This document shows positions 24,258 through 33,279 of a stretch of 64,000 nucleotides of DNA, in pieces. The stretch is from Nocardia sp. NBC_00565. GTDB lineage: Bacteria; Actinomycetota; Actinomycetes; Mycobacteriales; Mycobacteriaceae. The first letter of the stretch is position 1. The number at the start of each line of letters is the position of its first letter. Both the position numbers and the translations under genes were made by a program. The notes beneath the pieces are model-generated. The model saw only the letters and a program-made list of their open reading frames with translations. It searched no databases and was not told the origin of the DNA. The stretch lies in the NCBI RefSeq assembly GCF_036345915.1, contig NZ_CP107785.1, forward strand, positions 3,534,001 through 3,598,000. The letters are read 5' to 3'.

Positions 24258-25445
24258 TCACTGTCCCCGCAGCGACCACGCGATGGCCTGCGACCGATTC
24301 GCCGCGCCGAATTTGCGCAGAATATGTTTGACATGCGACTTCACGGTGCCCTCGGTGATAACCAGCTCTTCCGCGATCGCGCGATTGGTGGCACCGGCGA
24401 CCATCAGCCGAAAGACATCCGCCTCACGCTCGGTGAGATCTCCGGTATCGCCGTACGCTCCTGGTGCGGTGATCGACGCGGCTTCCTGCCGTGCGCCCGC
24501 ACTTTGCCGGGCTAGCTCGACTCCCGTTTCGCACAGTTCGTCCATGCGATCCACGGCGGCGCCGACGAGTTCGCGAACCTGATCACGTTGCCGCCGAAGA
24601 CGTTCCAGCAGCACCGTCCGCTCATAGATGTGGCTGAAGCCATCGGTGAACGCCCACAGCACATCTCGATCGCCCTCATCGGTGCGACGCGTCAAGGGAT
24701 AGTGATCGGCGTGCACGAATCCGACGACATCCTCGCCGTGCACGATGGGCGCCACGACATAGGACTTGGACCGACCGGCATCGACGATGATGGGCCGGTA
24801 TACCGGGGCGTTCGAGGTGTCGTACACCAGCGACGGCCGACGTTTCGACATCAGCTGCGTCTCCGGCGCGCGGGAGTCGAGGGGGATGCTGTGATTGATC
24901 CAGTCCACGAACCACGACTCCGCTTCCCGTTCCGCCGAGAAGTGCGCCATCCAGGGCCGCCACGATTTGCCCTCGACCCGCGACAGCACCGCCCGCTGGA
25001 ATCCGCAACGCAGCACGATCTCCTCGCAGGCCACGTCCAGCAGCGCCGTCGTATCCGGAATGCCGCGCAACCGGCTCAGCCCCGCCGCGCAGTCGGCGAG
25101 TCGCTGACTGCGCTGACTCGTATCGTGCAGGTAGAGATCCATTGCGAGCTGCTGCAATTCAAGGATCAAACCGCACAGCCGCTCGGCGGTTTCGATGTCG
25201 GTACTGCGCGTATTCCGCAGGCGCGCGATGCAGAAATGGATCAGGTTCGCGACCACCTCCGCCGACCGCCACGGTCCGTCCCACGCCACTCGTGGCAGCG
25301 TCGTTTCCGCACCGGCCGTCTCGAATACCGCGTCGCGCAGCACCGCGAGTCGGCTGATCAGATCGCCTTCCCGTCGCCGCCAGCCCTGCCGGAGGCGGCC
25401 GGTCGGACTGATACCGATGCCATCGGTTGCCATTGCTATCGCCAT
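24258..25445 (-). CDS. LuxR-family regulator with GAF-like sensor domain (second of a pair)
   Basis: A 395-residue regulator from ATG 25445 (MAIAMATDGIGISPTGRLRQ). A GAF-like domain occupies about residues 125-280 (IVLRCGFQRAVLSRVEGKSW, APIVHGEDVVGFVHADHYPL), and a C-terminal LuxR helix-turn-helix (LTEREADVFRLMVAGATNRA, TEGTVKSHVKHILRKFGAAN). It has no receiver domain, so input is probably a small ligand or redox change at the GAF domain. The start lies just beyond the TGA of its upstream paralogue. Targets may include the nitronate monooxygenase region across the intergenic gap or the mce/hydrolase genes (inference). Confidence 0.85.
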   Translation of the reverse strand: MAIAMATDGIGISPTGRLRQGWRRREGDLISRLAVLRDAVFETAGAETTLPRVAWDGPWRSAEVVANLIHFCIARLRNTRSTDIETAERLCGLILELQQLAMDLYLHDTSQRSQRLADCAAGLSRLRGIPDTTALLDVACEEIVLRCGFQRAVLSRVEGKSWRPWMAHFSAEREAESWFVDWINHSIPLDSRAPETQLMSKRRPSLVYDTSNAPVYRPIIVDAGRSKSYVVAPIVHGEDVVGFVHADHYPLTRRTDEGDRDVLWAFTDGFSHIYERTVLLERLRRQRDQVRELVGAAVDRMDELCETGVELARQSAGARQEAASITAPGAYGDTGDLTEREADVFRLMVAGATNRAIAEELVITEGTVKSHVKHILRKFGAANRSQAIAWSLRGQ

Positions 25446-25447
25446 TG

Positions 25448-26749
25448 TCAAACCCGCCGCTCGTTGTTCTCGGCGCGCACATAGCGCGCTATCGCACTGG
25501 CGCGATTCGGTGCGCCCATCTTGTGCAGGATGTGCTTGACATGGGATTTCACGGTGCTCTCCGCCACCGTGAGTTGATCTGCCACTTGGGCATTCGTGGC
25601 GCCGCTCGCCAATAGCGCGAGCACTTCCCGCTCCCGGCCGGTGAGCTGCGAAAGTCCTTCGCGCACCGACGGTTCGGTGACCTCCGCGGCAAGCAGCACC
25701 GCGGGCTCGACATCCGGTATCGCGACCGCGGCGCGAATGGCGGGGCCGGGCAAGTGAACCGGCGCCTGCGCGGGACCGTCTAGTATCCGCTCGGCAGCCC
25801 GGAAGGTCTCGGCCAAGCGTTCGCGCTGTTCGGCCAGGCGTGATTCGAGGACCGCCCGTTCGTAGATCAGCCCGACCCCCTCCGCGAAGGTGCGCAGACT
25901 ATCTCGATCGGCCGTGGCGAGTGGGCGTTGCGACAGATAAGCGTCGGCATGCAGCAAGCCGATCACCGCACCGCCGACGACTATCGGTGCCACCACGTAC
26001 TCCTGTGTTCGCGACGCCGCCATCAATGGGCGGAAGGTCCGCGGCTCGTACTGCGCGTCCTGCACCAGGGCGGGCAGCCGCCGCCGCACGATCTCCGCTT
26101 CCAACATCGGCGATGCCAAGGGGATCTGCAGGTCCGAGATGTAGTCGCTCAGTTCACGATTGAAGCCGCTGTCCTGACCATCGGACAGGAACAACAGTCG
26201 CGGCGCCCACATCGAACCGCGCACACTCGAGATCATCGCGCGATCGAATCCACCAGCCGCGCACAGTTCGGCGGGCGCGATGTCGAAGACCTCATCCGGA
26301 GTGGTCTTCCTGCGAACGCGCCCGAGCGCCTCGAAGATGCGTCCCGGCGCGTAACTGGGTTGCGCCAAGGCGTGTTTGCGCAACGTGGACTGCACGGCGC
26401 TGACATCGGTGAGGAGCTCGCACAGGTCGGTGATATCGGGCGAACCCGCCTGGACGGCGGCCAGCCGCCTGCTCGTTCGCTCGATTGTCAGACCGAGCAG
26501 CTGCATGTACGGACGGTTGGCGCCACCACCGGCGGCCTGGCGCGCCAGCTCGTTCACTCGCTCGTTCAGGTCGGAAATCCGCGCCAACAGTTCAGCAAAC
26601 CTTTGGCCCGGTATCGCTGCCTGTGCCCTCATCATTCCTCGAGCTTCTGCTACCTCGCCGACGAAAAGCCCACTCGGCGTTCCGGATTGACGTCGGGCGT
26701 GGCCCGACTTCCGGTCCAACGATCGCGCCACGTTAACAATGTGTTGCAC
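25448..26749 (-). CDS. LuxR-family regulator with GAF-like sensor domain (first of a pair)
   Basis: A 433-residue regulator from GTG 26749, preceded by GGGAAAG; ATG 26635 (MMRAQAAIPGQRFAELLARI) is an alternative. The layout is the same as in the following gene: a helical N-terminal region, a GAF-like domain (LCAAGGFDRAMISSVRGSMW, APIVVGGAVIGLLHADAYLS), then LuxR (LTGREREVLALLASGATNAQ, AESTVKSHVKHILHKMGAPN). The two proteins are clear paralogues, coupled across 25445-25450, suggesting a heteromeric or sequential pair. Confidence 0.85.
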   Translation of the reverse strand: MQHIVNVARSLDRKSGHARRQSGTPSGLFVGEVAEARGMMRAQAAIPGQRFAELLARISDLNERVNELARQAAGGGANRPYMQLLGLTIERTSRRLAAVQAGSPDITDLCELLTDVSAVQSTLRKHALAQPSYAPGRIFEALGRVRRKTTPDEVFDIAPAELCAAGGFDRAMISSVRGSMWAPRLLFLSDGQDSGFNRELSDYISDLQIPLASPMLEAEIVRRRLPALVQDAQYEPRTFRPLMAASRTQEYVVAPIVVGGAVIGLLHADAYLSQRPLATADRDSLRTFAEGVGLIYERAVLESRLAEQRERLAETFRAAERILDGPAQAPVHLPGPAIRAAVAIPDVEPAVLLAAEVTEPSVREGLSQLTGREREVLALLASGATNAQVADQLTVAESTVKSHVKHILHKMGAPNRASAIARYVRAENNERRV

Positions 26750-26888
26750 GATTTACTTTCCCGCCCATAATCGGTGATGCAGGTCACTGTGTCAAGGGGT
26801 CGCTATCAGCTTTTCTCGCTGTACATCGACGCAGAAACGGCCGATCGGCCGCCAACCGCTCCCAGGACAGCGGCGCTGCTGCCGTTTC

Positions 26889-26898
26889 TTAGTTACTC
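26889..26898 (+). repeat. TTAGTTACTC motif, copy 1, upstream of nitronate monooxygenase gene
   Basis: The 10-mer TTAGTTACTC lies 16 bases before the ATG at 26915 inside an imperfect palindrome (GTTACTCGTGATTTAC, 10 of 16 positions symmetric). The same 10-mer recurs at 27892-27901 on the other side of the gene. It may be an operator or promoter part; nothing proves it. Confidence 0.3.
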
Positions 26899-26914
26899 GT
26901 GATTTACTTTGTAG

Positions 26915-27895
26915 ATGGCTGTACCCGACACCCTCTCGAACCGATTGACGCTCCCGGCCATCGCCGCGCCGATGACCAGCGTGTCCGGGCCTGATCTCGT
27001 GATCGCGGCCTGCCGCAACGGCGTGATCGGCGCATTTCCGACGCACAACGCGGCCACCACCCGGCAACTCGATGCCTGGCTGCGGGATATCACCGCGGCA
27101 CTCAACCCTGACGGCACCGCTCGGATCGCCCCGGTGGCCCCGAATCTGGTGGTGCACCGCACGAACGATCGACTGCGCGAGGACCTCGACTGCCTGGTCC
27201 GGCACGGTGTCGAACTGGTGATCACCAGCGTCGGATCACCGCAACCGGTGATCGCGCCGCTGCACGCGATCGGCTGTCGCGTCTTCGCCGATGTCTCGAG
27301 CATGGCCCACGTGCGGCGCGCACTCGACGCGGGTGTCGATGGGCTCGTGCTGCTCACCGCGGGCGCGGGCGGACAGACCGGATGGGCGAATCCGTTCGCG
27401 TTCGTACGCGCGGTGCGACCACACTTCGACGGGCCGATCGTGCTCGCGGGCGGCGTCAGTGACGGCGCGTCGATGCTCGCGGCCCAGGTGCTCGGCGCCG
27501 ACCTGGTGTATCTCGGGACCAGGTTCATCGCCACCACGGAGAGCTCGGCGGGGGACGACTACCGCGCGGCGCTGGTCGAATCGACACTCGACGATGTACG
27601 GCTGTCCACCCGGGTCGGCGGCATCCCCGCCAGCTTGCTGACCGCCTGGCTCGCACTCGACGACGAATCGCCGCCGGCGATCGCGGCCGAGGGCTTCCAA
27701 CAGGACCGGCTACTGCGCAATCGGACGGCCTGGAGTGCCGGACACAGCGTGGCGGGCGTCGACGCGATCACCTCGGTCGACGAGCTGGTCCGGACCCTGA
27801 CGACGCAGTACGAGCTGGCCAGGAACGCGCTCGCGGGGTTCGGACGGCGGCCCGCCGCGGATCTCATATCTGCGGATGCGAACCATGGCCTTTAG
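26915..27895 (+). CDS. nitronate monooxygenase / 2-nitropropane dioxygenase family
   Basis: A 326-residue FMN-dependent TIM-barrel protein, MAVPDTLSNRLTLPAIAAPM. Family marks are the early APM, GVIGAFPTHNA, TAGAGGQTGWANPFAFVRAV, and the FMN phosphate loop (LAGGVSDGASMLAAQVLGAD, LGTRFIATTESSA). Members oxidise alkyl nitronates or act as related FMN oxidoreductases; several sit in lipid catabolic operons. The acyl-CoA carboxylase operon starts 196 bases downstream on the same strand, and both may share regulation. There is no room for a strong ribosome site before the ATG. Confidence 0.88.
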   Translation: MAVPDTLSNRLTLPAIAAPMTSVSGPDLVIAACRNGVIGAFPTHNAATTRQLDAWLRDITAALNPDGTARIAPVAPNLVVHRTNDRLREDLDCLVRHGVELVITSVGSPQPVIAPLHAIGCRVFADVSSMAHVRRALDAGVDGLVLLTAGAGGQTGWANPFAFVRAVRPHFDGPIVLAGGVSDGASMLAAQVLGADLVYLGTRFIATTESSAGDDYRAALVESTLDDVRLSTRVGGIPASLLTAWLALDDESPPAIAAEGFQQDRLLRNRTAWSAGHSVAGVDAITSVDELVRTLTTQYELARNALAGFGRRPAADLISADANHGL

Positions 27896-27901
27896 TTACT
27901 C
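27892..27901 (+). repeat. TTAGTTACTC motif, copy 2, at the end of the nitronate monooxygenase gene
   Basis: This second copy includes the TAG stop codon of the gene (27893-27895) and lies upstream of the carboxylase operon. Identity with copy 1 extends over 10 bases only. Confidence 0.3.
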
Positions 27902-28006
27902 ACAAATCGCATAATCAGCTGCCCGCCGAACTGCCAGTCGCTCAGCTTCCAGCTTTCCCCAGCAAATCGGCAAAGACAAAGCCACTTCCGTGTCCGCAAT
28001 TTTTGC

Positions 28007-28030
28007 GTTAGTGTATGGCCATTCACTAAC
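28007..28030. promoter_or_regulatory. 24-bp palindrome, probable TetR-type operator of the carboxylase operon
   Basis: GTTAGTG-T-ATGGCCAT-T-CACTAAC is a 24-base inverted repeat with perfect 7-base outer arms and a self-complementary 8-base centre; only the two flanking T bases are unpaired. It ends 61 bases before the accD start at 28092. Size and symmetry suit a TetR-family repressor dimer, the usual control of fatty-acid-type operons in actinobacteria. No TetR gene is in the window, so the regulator would act from elsewhere. Confidence 0.6.
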
Positions 28031-28091
28031 TCGTACGGCTCCAGTCTCCGCGCAAGCCGTGATCGCGACACTCGAATCGAAAGGCGTACGG

Positions 28092-29690
28092 ATGCCCGTA
28101 CTCAAGTCCGAGGTCGACACCACATCGTCGACGTATCTCGACAACCACCGTGTGCAGTCGGCCGCCATCGGCGCCCTGGAGGAGCAACTCGCCCTGGTCG
28201 CCGCGGGCGGCGGCGAGCGCTATGCCAAACGCCATCACGATCGCGGCAAGATGCTTGTCCGCGAGCGGATCGAGCTGCTGATCGATCGCGACGCGCCCTT
28301 CATGGAAGTGTCGGCGCTTGCTGCCTGGGGCACCGAATTCAATGTCGGTGCGGCGATCGTGACCGGTGTCGGGCAGGTGTCCGGCGTCGAATGCATGATC
28401 ATCGCGCACGACCCGACGGTGCGCGGCGGCACCATGAATCCGTACACGCTGCGAAAGAACCTGCGGGCGTTGGAGATTGCCCGCGTCAACCGGCTGCCGG
28501 TGGTGTACCTGGTCGAATCGGGCGGCGCCGACCTGCCGACGCAGGCGGAACTGTTCGTGCACGCCGGTCGGATCTTCCACGAGCTGACCGAACTGTCGTC
28601 GATGGGCATTCCGACGATCGCCCTGGTATTCGGCAATTCAACCGCCGGTGGGGCCTACGTGCCGGGCATGTGTGATTACGCGGTCCTGGTCGACAAGGGC
28701 GCCAAGGTCTTTCTCGGCGGCCCGCCGCTGGTGAAGATGGCCACCGGTGAGGATGCCGACGACGAAGCGCTCGGCGGCGCGGATATGCACTCCCGGATGT
28801 CGGGTCTGGCCGATTACTTCGCCGTGGACGAAACCGATGCCATCCGCATCGGGCGCGATATCGTCGCCCACCTGAACTGGCGCAAGCTCGGGCCGGGGCC
28901 GACCATGCCCGCCGACGAACCGTGCTACGACCAGGAGGAACTGCTCGGCATTGCTTCCGGCGATGCGCGCGTGCCGTTCGACCCGCGCGAGGTCATCGCC
29001 CGCATCGTCGACGGCTCCCGCTTCTCCGAGTACAAACCTCGCTGGGGCACCAGCATCGCGACCGGCTGGGCGTCGATCCACGGCTTTCCGGTCGGCATTC
29101 TCGCCAACACCCGCGGCGTGCTGTTCAGCGAAGAGGCCAAGAAGGCAACGGAATTCATCCTGCTGGCCAACCAGACCGACACGCCGCTGATCTTCCTGCA
29201 CAACGTCACCGGGTTCATGGTCGGCACCGAATACGAGCAGGGCGGCATCATCAAGGACGGCGCCAAGATGATCAATGCCGTTACCAATAGCGACGTCCCG
29301 CACATCAGCATCAATATGGGTGGCTCGTTCGGCGCGGGAAACTACGGAATGTCCGGCCGCGCCTACGATCCCCGCTTCATGTTCACCTGGGCCAACGCCA
29401 AGCTGGCGGTCATGGGTGCCCAACAGCTGGCCGGTGTGCTCTCCATCGTCGGCAAGGCCGCGGCAGCCGCCGCGGGACGCGAATTCGACCTCGAGGCCGA
29501 CGCGCAGCGAACCACCGCCATCGAGCGGCAGATCGAGAACGAATCGCATCCGTTCTTCGTCTCCGCCCGCATCTACGACGACGGCGTGATCGATCCGCGC
29601 GATACCCGTTCGGTGCTCGGCATGGCCCTGTCCGCTGCCCATTCCAATACAGTCGCCGGACGCCGCGGCTTCGGCGTTTTCAGGATGTGA
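28092..29690 (+). CDS. accD2: acyl-CoA carboxylase, carboxyltransferase (beta) subunit
   Basis: A 532-residue carboxyltransferase, start MPVLKSEVDTTSSTYLDNHR. Both halves of the crotonase-like fold are present: N-terminal CoA/biotin half (VRGGTMNPYTLRKNLRALEI, FGNSTAGGAYVPGMCDYAVL) and C-terminal half (NVTGFMVGTEYEQGGIIKDG, MGGSFGAGNYGMSGRAYDPR). The MVGxxYE segment is like methylcrotonyl- or geranyl-CoA-type enzymes rather than propionyl-CoA carboxylase. An upstream in-frame start at 27990 would place the palindrome inside the gene, so 28092 is preferred. From memory, the gene set resembles the echA7/accA2/accD2 locus of M. tuberculosis, hence the symbol. Confidence 0.9.
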   Translation: MPVLKSEVDTTSSTYLDNHRVQSAAIGALEEQLALVAAGGGERYAKRHHDRGKMLVRERIELLIDRDAPFMEVSALAAWGTEFNVGAAIVTGVGQVSGVECMIIAHDPTVRGGTMNPYTLRKNLRALEIARVNRLPVVYLVESGGADLPTQAELFVHAGRIFHELTELSSMGIPTIALVFGNSTAGGAYVPGMCDYAVLVDKGAKVFLGGPPLVKMATGEDADDEALGGADMHSRMSGLADYFAVDETDAIRIGRDIVAHLNWRKLGPGPTMPADEPCYDQEELLGIASGDARVPFDPREVIARIVDGSRFSEYKPRWGTSIATGWASIHGFPVGILANTRGVLFSEEAKKATEFILLANQTDTPLIFLHNVTGFMVGTEYEQGGIIKDGAKMINAVTNSDVPHISINMGGSFGAGNYGMSGRAYDPRFMFTWANAKLAVMGAQQLAGVLSIVGKAAAAAAGREFDLEADAQRTTAIERQIENESHPFFVSARIYDDGVIDPRDTRSVLGMALSAAHSNTVAGRRGFGVFRM

Positions 29691-31705
29691 GTACTGCCAT
29701 GCCTTCGATCACCAAACTGCTCATCGCCAACCGTGGTGAGATCGCGTCGCGGATCATCCGCACCGCGCGGCAGATGGACATCGCCACCGTGGCGCTGTAC
29801 TCCGACGCGGACCGCAACGCGCCCTATGTGCTGGCGGCGGACGAATCCGTCCATCTGCCCGGCACCGCGCCCGCCGACACCTACCTGCGCGCTGACCTGG
29901 TTCTCGCCGCCGCGCAGCGCACCGGCGCGGACGCGATCCATCCCGGCTACGGATTCCTTTCCGAGAACGAACAATTCGCGCGCGACTGCGCCGCAGCCAG
30001 GGTGACCTTCGTCGGCCCGAGCCCCGAGGCGATCGCCGCGATGGGCTCCAAGATCGAGGCGAAGAGCCTGATGGCCGCGGCCGGTGTGCCGGTCCTGCCG
30101 GGTGCGACCGTGGCGAACGCGGCGGATACCGACCCCGAACGCCTGCAGGCGGCGGCGCTGGAGATCGGCTTTCCGATCCTGGTGAAGGCGGCCTTCGGCG
30201 GCGGTGGGCGCGGTATGCGGATCGTCTCCGAGCAGAGCGAGCTCGTCGAGGCGGTGCACAGTGCCCGGCGCGAGGCCACCTCCGCGTTCGGGAACGGCAC
30301 GGTCTTTCTGGAGAAGTTCGTCGAAGCACCGCGGCACATCGAGGTGCAGATCTTCGGCGATAGCTTCGGGACCGTGGTGCATCTCGGTGAGCGCGAATGC
30401 TCGATTCAGCGCCGTTACCAGAAGATCATCGAGGAATCACCGTCGACCGCCGTCGACGATGCGCTGCGTGACGAACTCGGCCGCGCCGCGGTCGCGGCGG
30501 GCAAGGCGCTGTCCTACGAGGGTGCAGGCACGGTGGAATTCGTGATGGCACAGGATGGTTCGTTCTACTTCCTCGAGGTCAACACCCGGCTGCAGGTCGA
30601 ACATCCCGTCACCGAACTCGTTACCGGCATCGACCTGGTCCGTGGCCAGCTACTCGTCGCATCGGGTGCGCCGTTGCCGGAGGAGATGCTCGATGCCGCG
30701 CCGAAGGGGCACGCCGTCGAGGTGCGTCTCTACGCCGAAGACGTTGCGGCGGGCTTCATTCCGGTATCCGGCACGCTGACGACGCTGGAGTTTCCGGTTC
30801 TCGACGGCGTCCGTATCGACGCCGGATTCACCTCCGGTTCAGAGGTCAGCACCTACTACGATCCGATGCTCGCCAAGGTGATCGGCTACGGCACGGACCG
30901 CAACGCGGCCTGCGACGTGGTCGCCCGTGCACTCGAGGAGGCCCGAGTGCACGGTGTGACGACAAATCGGGATCTACTCATCGGCATCCTGCGCGAGAAC
31001 GAATTCCGTTCCGGCGCCATCGATACCGGATACCTCGACCGGCACGACCCGGCGGGACTGATGGTTCGCCGCGGGGTCACCGAATCGGTTGTCGCGACAC
31101 ATGCGCTCGTAGCCGCCTTGGCGGCGCAAGCGGACCGGCGCGGCCGATCCGCGATACTGCCCGGTCTGCCATCGGGTTGGCGAACCCTGCCGAGCGCGCC
31201 TCAGTCGGTCTCGTTCACCTCCGGCGACGAGCACGTCGATGTGGAATACCGCTTCGACCGCACGCGCCTCACAGCCCGGGTCGGTGACTGGCAGCCGCAG
31301 ACCATCGAGGTGAATGAGGCGACAGCCGAACTTGTCGATGTGGTCATCGACGGTGTACGCCGCAGATACCGCATAACACGTTCCGGGCCACTGCATTTCA
31401 TCGATAGCGCGCTCGGCGCGACCGAGCTCCGCGAGGTCGAACGGTTCCCCGATCCCAGCGATATCCAGGAGGCCGGGTCGCTGCTCGCACCCATGCCCGG
31501 GACTGTCGTACGCATCGAAGTCGCTGAGGGCCAATCAGTTTCGGCCGGAGATCCGGTACTGGTACTCGAGGCGATGAAGATGGAACACACAATCCGCACA
31601 CCCGCCGACGGCATTGTCACCAAGATCCCGGTTTCACTGTCCGCGCAAGTCGACGCGGGCCAGGTGCTGGCGATCGTGCATGACGGACAGGCGGCGGACG
31701 CATGA
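29687..31705 (+). CDS. accA2: acyl-CoA carboxylase, biotin carboxylase plus biotin carrier (alpha) subunit
   Basis: Up to 672 residues. Order: biotin carboxylase N-domain (TKLLIANRGEIASRIIRTAR), ATP-grasp (KAAFGGGGRGMRIVSEQSEL, EFVMAQDGSFYFLEVNTRLQ, EHPVTE), C-domain, a spacer of about 150 residues, and a C-terminal biotinyl domain with EAMKMEHTI, biotin on Lys631. It carboxylates its own biotin for transfer by the accD2 product. The GTG at 29687 overlaps the accD2 stop (GTGA); ATG 29699 is an equally possible start. It overlaps the next gene at ATGA (31702-31705). Confidence 0.92.
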   Translation: MSTAMPSITKLLIANRGEIASRIIRTARQMDIATVALYSDADRNAPYVLAADESVHLPGTAPADTYLRADLVLAAAQRTGADAIHPGYGFLSENEQFARDCAAARVTFVGPSPEAIAAMGSKIEAKSLMAAAGVPVLPGATVANAADTDPERLQAAALEIGFPILVKAAFGGGGRGMRIVSEQSELVEAVHSARREATSAFGNGTVFLEKFVEAPRHIEVQIFGDSFGTVVHLGERECSIQRRYQKIIEESPSTAVDDALRDELGRAAVAAGKALSYEGAGTVEFVMAQDGSFYFLEVNTRLQVEHPVTELVTGIDLVRGQLLVASGAPLPEEMLDAAPKGHAVEVRLYAEDVAAGFIPVSGTLTTLEFPVLDGVRIDAGFTSGSEVSTYYDPMLAKVIGYGTDRNAACDVVARALEEARVHGVTTNRDLLIGILRENEFRSGAIDTGYLDRHDPAGLMVRRGVTESVVATHALVAALAAQADRRGRSAILPGLPSGWRTLPSAPQSVSFTSGDEHVDVEYRFDRTRLTARVGDWQPQTIEVNEATAELVDVVIDGVRRRYRITRSGPLHFIDSALGATELREVERFPDPSDIQEAGSLLAPMPGTVVRIEVAEGQSVSAGDPVLVLEAMKMEHTIRTPADGIVTKIPVSLSAQVDAGQVLAIVHDGQAADA

Positions 31706-32466
31706 CCAATGAGGTGCTCTACGAAGTTCGCGATGGTGTCGCGTGGCTGACCATCAACCGGCCCGACGCCCGCAACAGCCTCAACAAGGCGGTCCGGGAC
31801 GGCCTGTTCGAGGGCGTGCGCCGATTCAACGATGACGACCTGGCCAAGGTGCTCGTACTCACCGGCGTCGGCGACAAAGCGTTCTGCGCCGGTGGCGACC
31901 TCAAGGAGATGTCCGAATCGAAGCTCACCATCCCGCCGATCGATTTCGTCCCACAGTTCGGGCGCAATATCGAGGTCGACAAGCCGACGATCGCCGCGGT
32001 CAACGGTGCGGCCTTCGCGGGCGGATTTCTGCTGGCGCAGACCTGCGACCTCTGCGTCGCCTCGACCACCGCGACCTTCGCCATCTCCGAAGTGAAGGTG
32101 GGACGCGGATCGCCATGGGCCGCACCACTTCCGCTGATGATACCGCGACGCGTCGCCATGGAGATCGTGCTGACCGGCGCACCGATGACCGCCCAGCGGG
32201 CGCACGAGATCGGATTCGTCAACCTGCTGGTCGCACCCGACGAGTTACACAGTCGCACAAAGACTCTCGCACAACAGATCGTCGCGAATGCCCCGCTGTC
32301 GGTGCTGGCCGGCAAGCGAACCACCACATTGAGCGCCGAGTATCCGTTGCGCGAAGCCTTCGAGCGCGCCGAAAAGATCTGGGCACCGGTGTATTCGAGC
32401 GAGGACGCACAGGAGGGCATGTTGGCCTTCGCTCAGAAACGTGCTCCGAAATGGCAGGGGAAGTAA
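31702..32466 (+). CDS. echA7: enoyl-CoA hydratase/isomerase (crotonase) family protein
   Basis: A 254-residue crotonase, MTNEVLYEVRDGVAWLTINR. Oxyanion-hole segments are FCAGGDLKEM and AAVNGAAFAGGF; a Glu in ISEVKVG is present at the usual later position, while the first catalytic Glu of hydratases is not obvious at AFAGGF, so isomerase or other chemistry is possible. By position it would hydrate the enoyl-CoA made by the carboxylase, as in leucine/isovalerate or acyclic terpenoid breakdown. The stop shares bases with the next start (TAATG). Confidence 0.85.
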   Translation: MTNEVLYEVRDGVAWLTINRPDARNSLNKAVRDGLFEGVRRFNDDDLAKVLVLTGVGDKAFCAGGDLKEMSESKLTIPPIDFVPQFGRNIEVDKPTIAAVNGAAFAGGFLLAQTCDLCVASTTATFAISEVKVGRGSPWAAPLPLMIPRRVAMEIVLTGAPMTAQRAHEIGFVNLLVAPDELHSRTKTLAQQIVANAPLSVLAGKRTTTLSAEYPLREAFERAEKIWAPVYSSEDAQEGMLAFAQKRAPKWQGK

Positions 32467-33266
32467 TGGCTCTGGACTACACCGCGTTACTGCGCGACGT
32501 CGAACAGGAATCGGATCGACTGATCGACGGCCTGTACTCATCGTCGGCCGACGCCTGGGAAACCCCGACCCCGGCAGCCGGATGGGCAATCCGAGACCAG
32601 ATATCACATCTGGCGTTCTTCGACGATTTCGCACACCTGGCCCTGACCGACGCCGACCAATTTCGACTCGACGCCGCCCAATTGATGGCGCGCGGAACGG
32701 ATTTCCCCGATCGAGTGGCCGAAGACTACCGGCGCCTCTCCCCTACCGAACTGCTGAATTGGTTCACCGAATCGCGCAACCGGCTCATCACCGCGTTCGC
32801 CACGGACGATCCACGGCGTCGGCTGCCGTGGTTCGGACCGGATATGAGCGTGGCCTCCTCGGCCACCGCGCGGCTGATGGAGACCTGGGCACACGGTCAG
32901 GACGTCTACGACGCTTTGGGCGTCGGTCACCCGCTCAGCTCAGGGCTGCGCAGCATCGCGCACCTCGGTGTGAGCACATTCGCCTTCGCCCACCGCCTCA
33001 ATGGCCGCCAGGTACCCGAGGAACCGGTACGCGTCGAACTGGACGCACCCGACACCAACGAGATCTGGACGTGGGGACCCGATGATGCGATGAACCGGGT
33101 GACCGGGCCCGCGGAGGATTTCGTCCTCGTGGTCACCCAGCGCCGCCATCCGGACGATACCGACCTGACCGTCGAAGGTGATATCGCGGCGTCGTGGCTG
33201 GAAATCGCGCAGGCCTATGCGGGTGCGCCCGGGCGCGGACACGCTCGCCGAATCGCCGCTCATTGA
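32466..33266 (+). CDS. TIGR03084-type maleylpyruvate-isomerase-fold (DinB-like) protein
   Basis: A 266-residue protein, MALDYTALLRDVEQESDRLI. The N-terminal four-helix DinB-like domain has the expected metal-ligand pattern, with histidines in ISHLAFFDDF and ETWAHGQDVYDALG, and the C-terminal domain ends in GDIAASWLEIAQAYAGAPGR. Relatives include mycothiol-dependent maleylpyruvate isomerase; this subgroup is actinobacterial and of unknown reaction. It is embedded between the crotonase and AtuA-like genes and probably serves the same pathway, perhaps as a thiol-dependent isomerase or hydrolase (inference). Confidence 0.78.
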   Translation: MALDYTALLRDVEQESDRLIDGLYSSSADAWETPTPAAGWAIRDQISHLAFFDDFAHLALTDADQFRLDAAQLMARGTDFPDRVAEDYRRLSPTELLNWFTESRNRLITAFATDDPRRRLPWFGPDMSVASSATARLMETWAHGQDVYDALGVGHPLSSGLRSIAHLGVSTFAFAHRLNGRQVPEEPVRVELDAPDTNEIWTWGPDDAMNRVTGPAEDFVLVVTQRRHPDDTDLTVEGDIAASWLEIAQAYAGAPGRGHARRIAAH

Positions 33267-33279
33267 AGGGAAATGACTC

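Noticed and set aside
27990..28091. 34-codon upstream extension of the carboxyltransferase
   Set aside because: It includes the 24-bp palindrome and has no similarity to the family N-terminus; MPVLKSEV at 28092 fits better.
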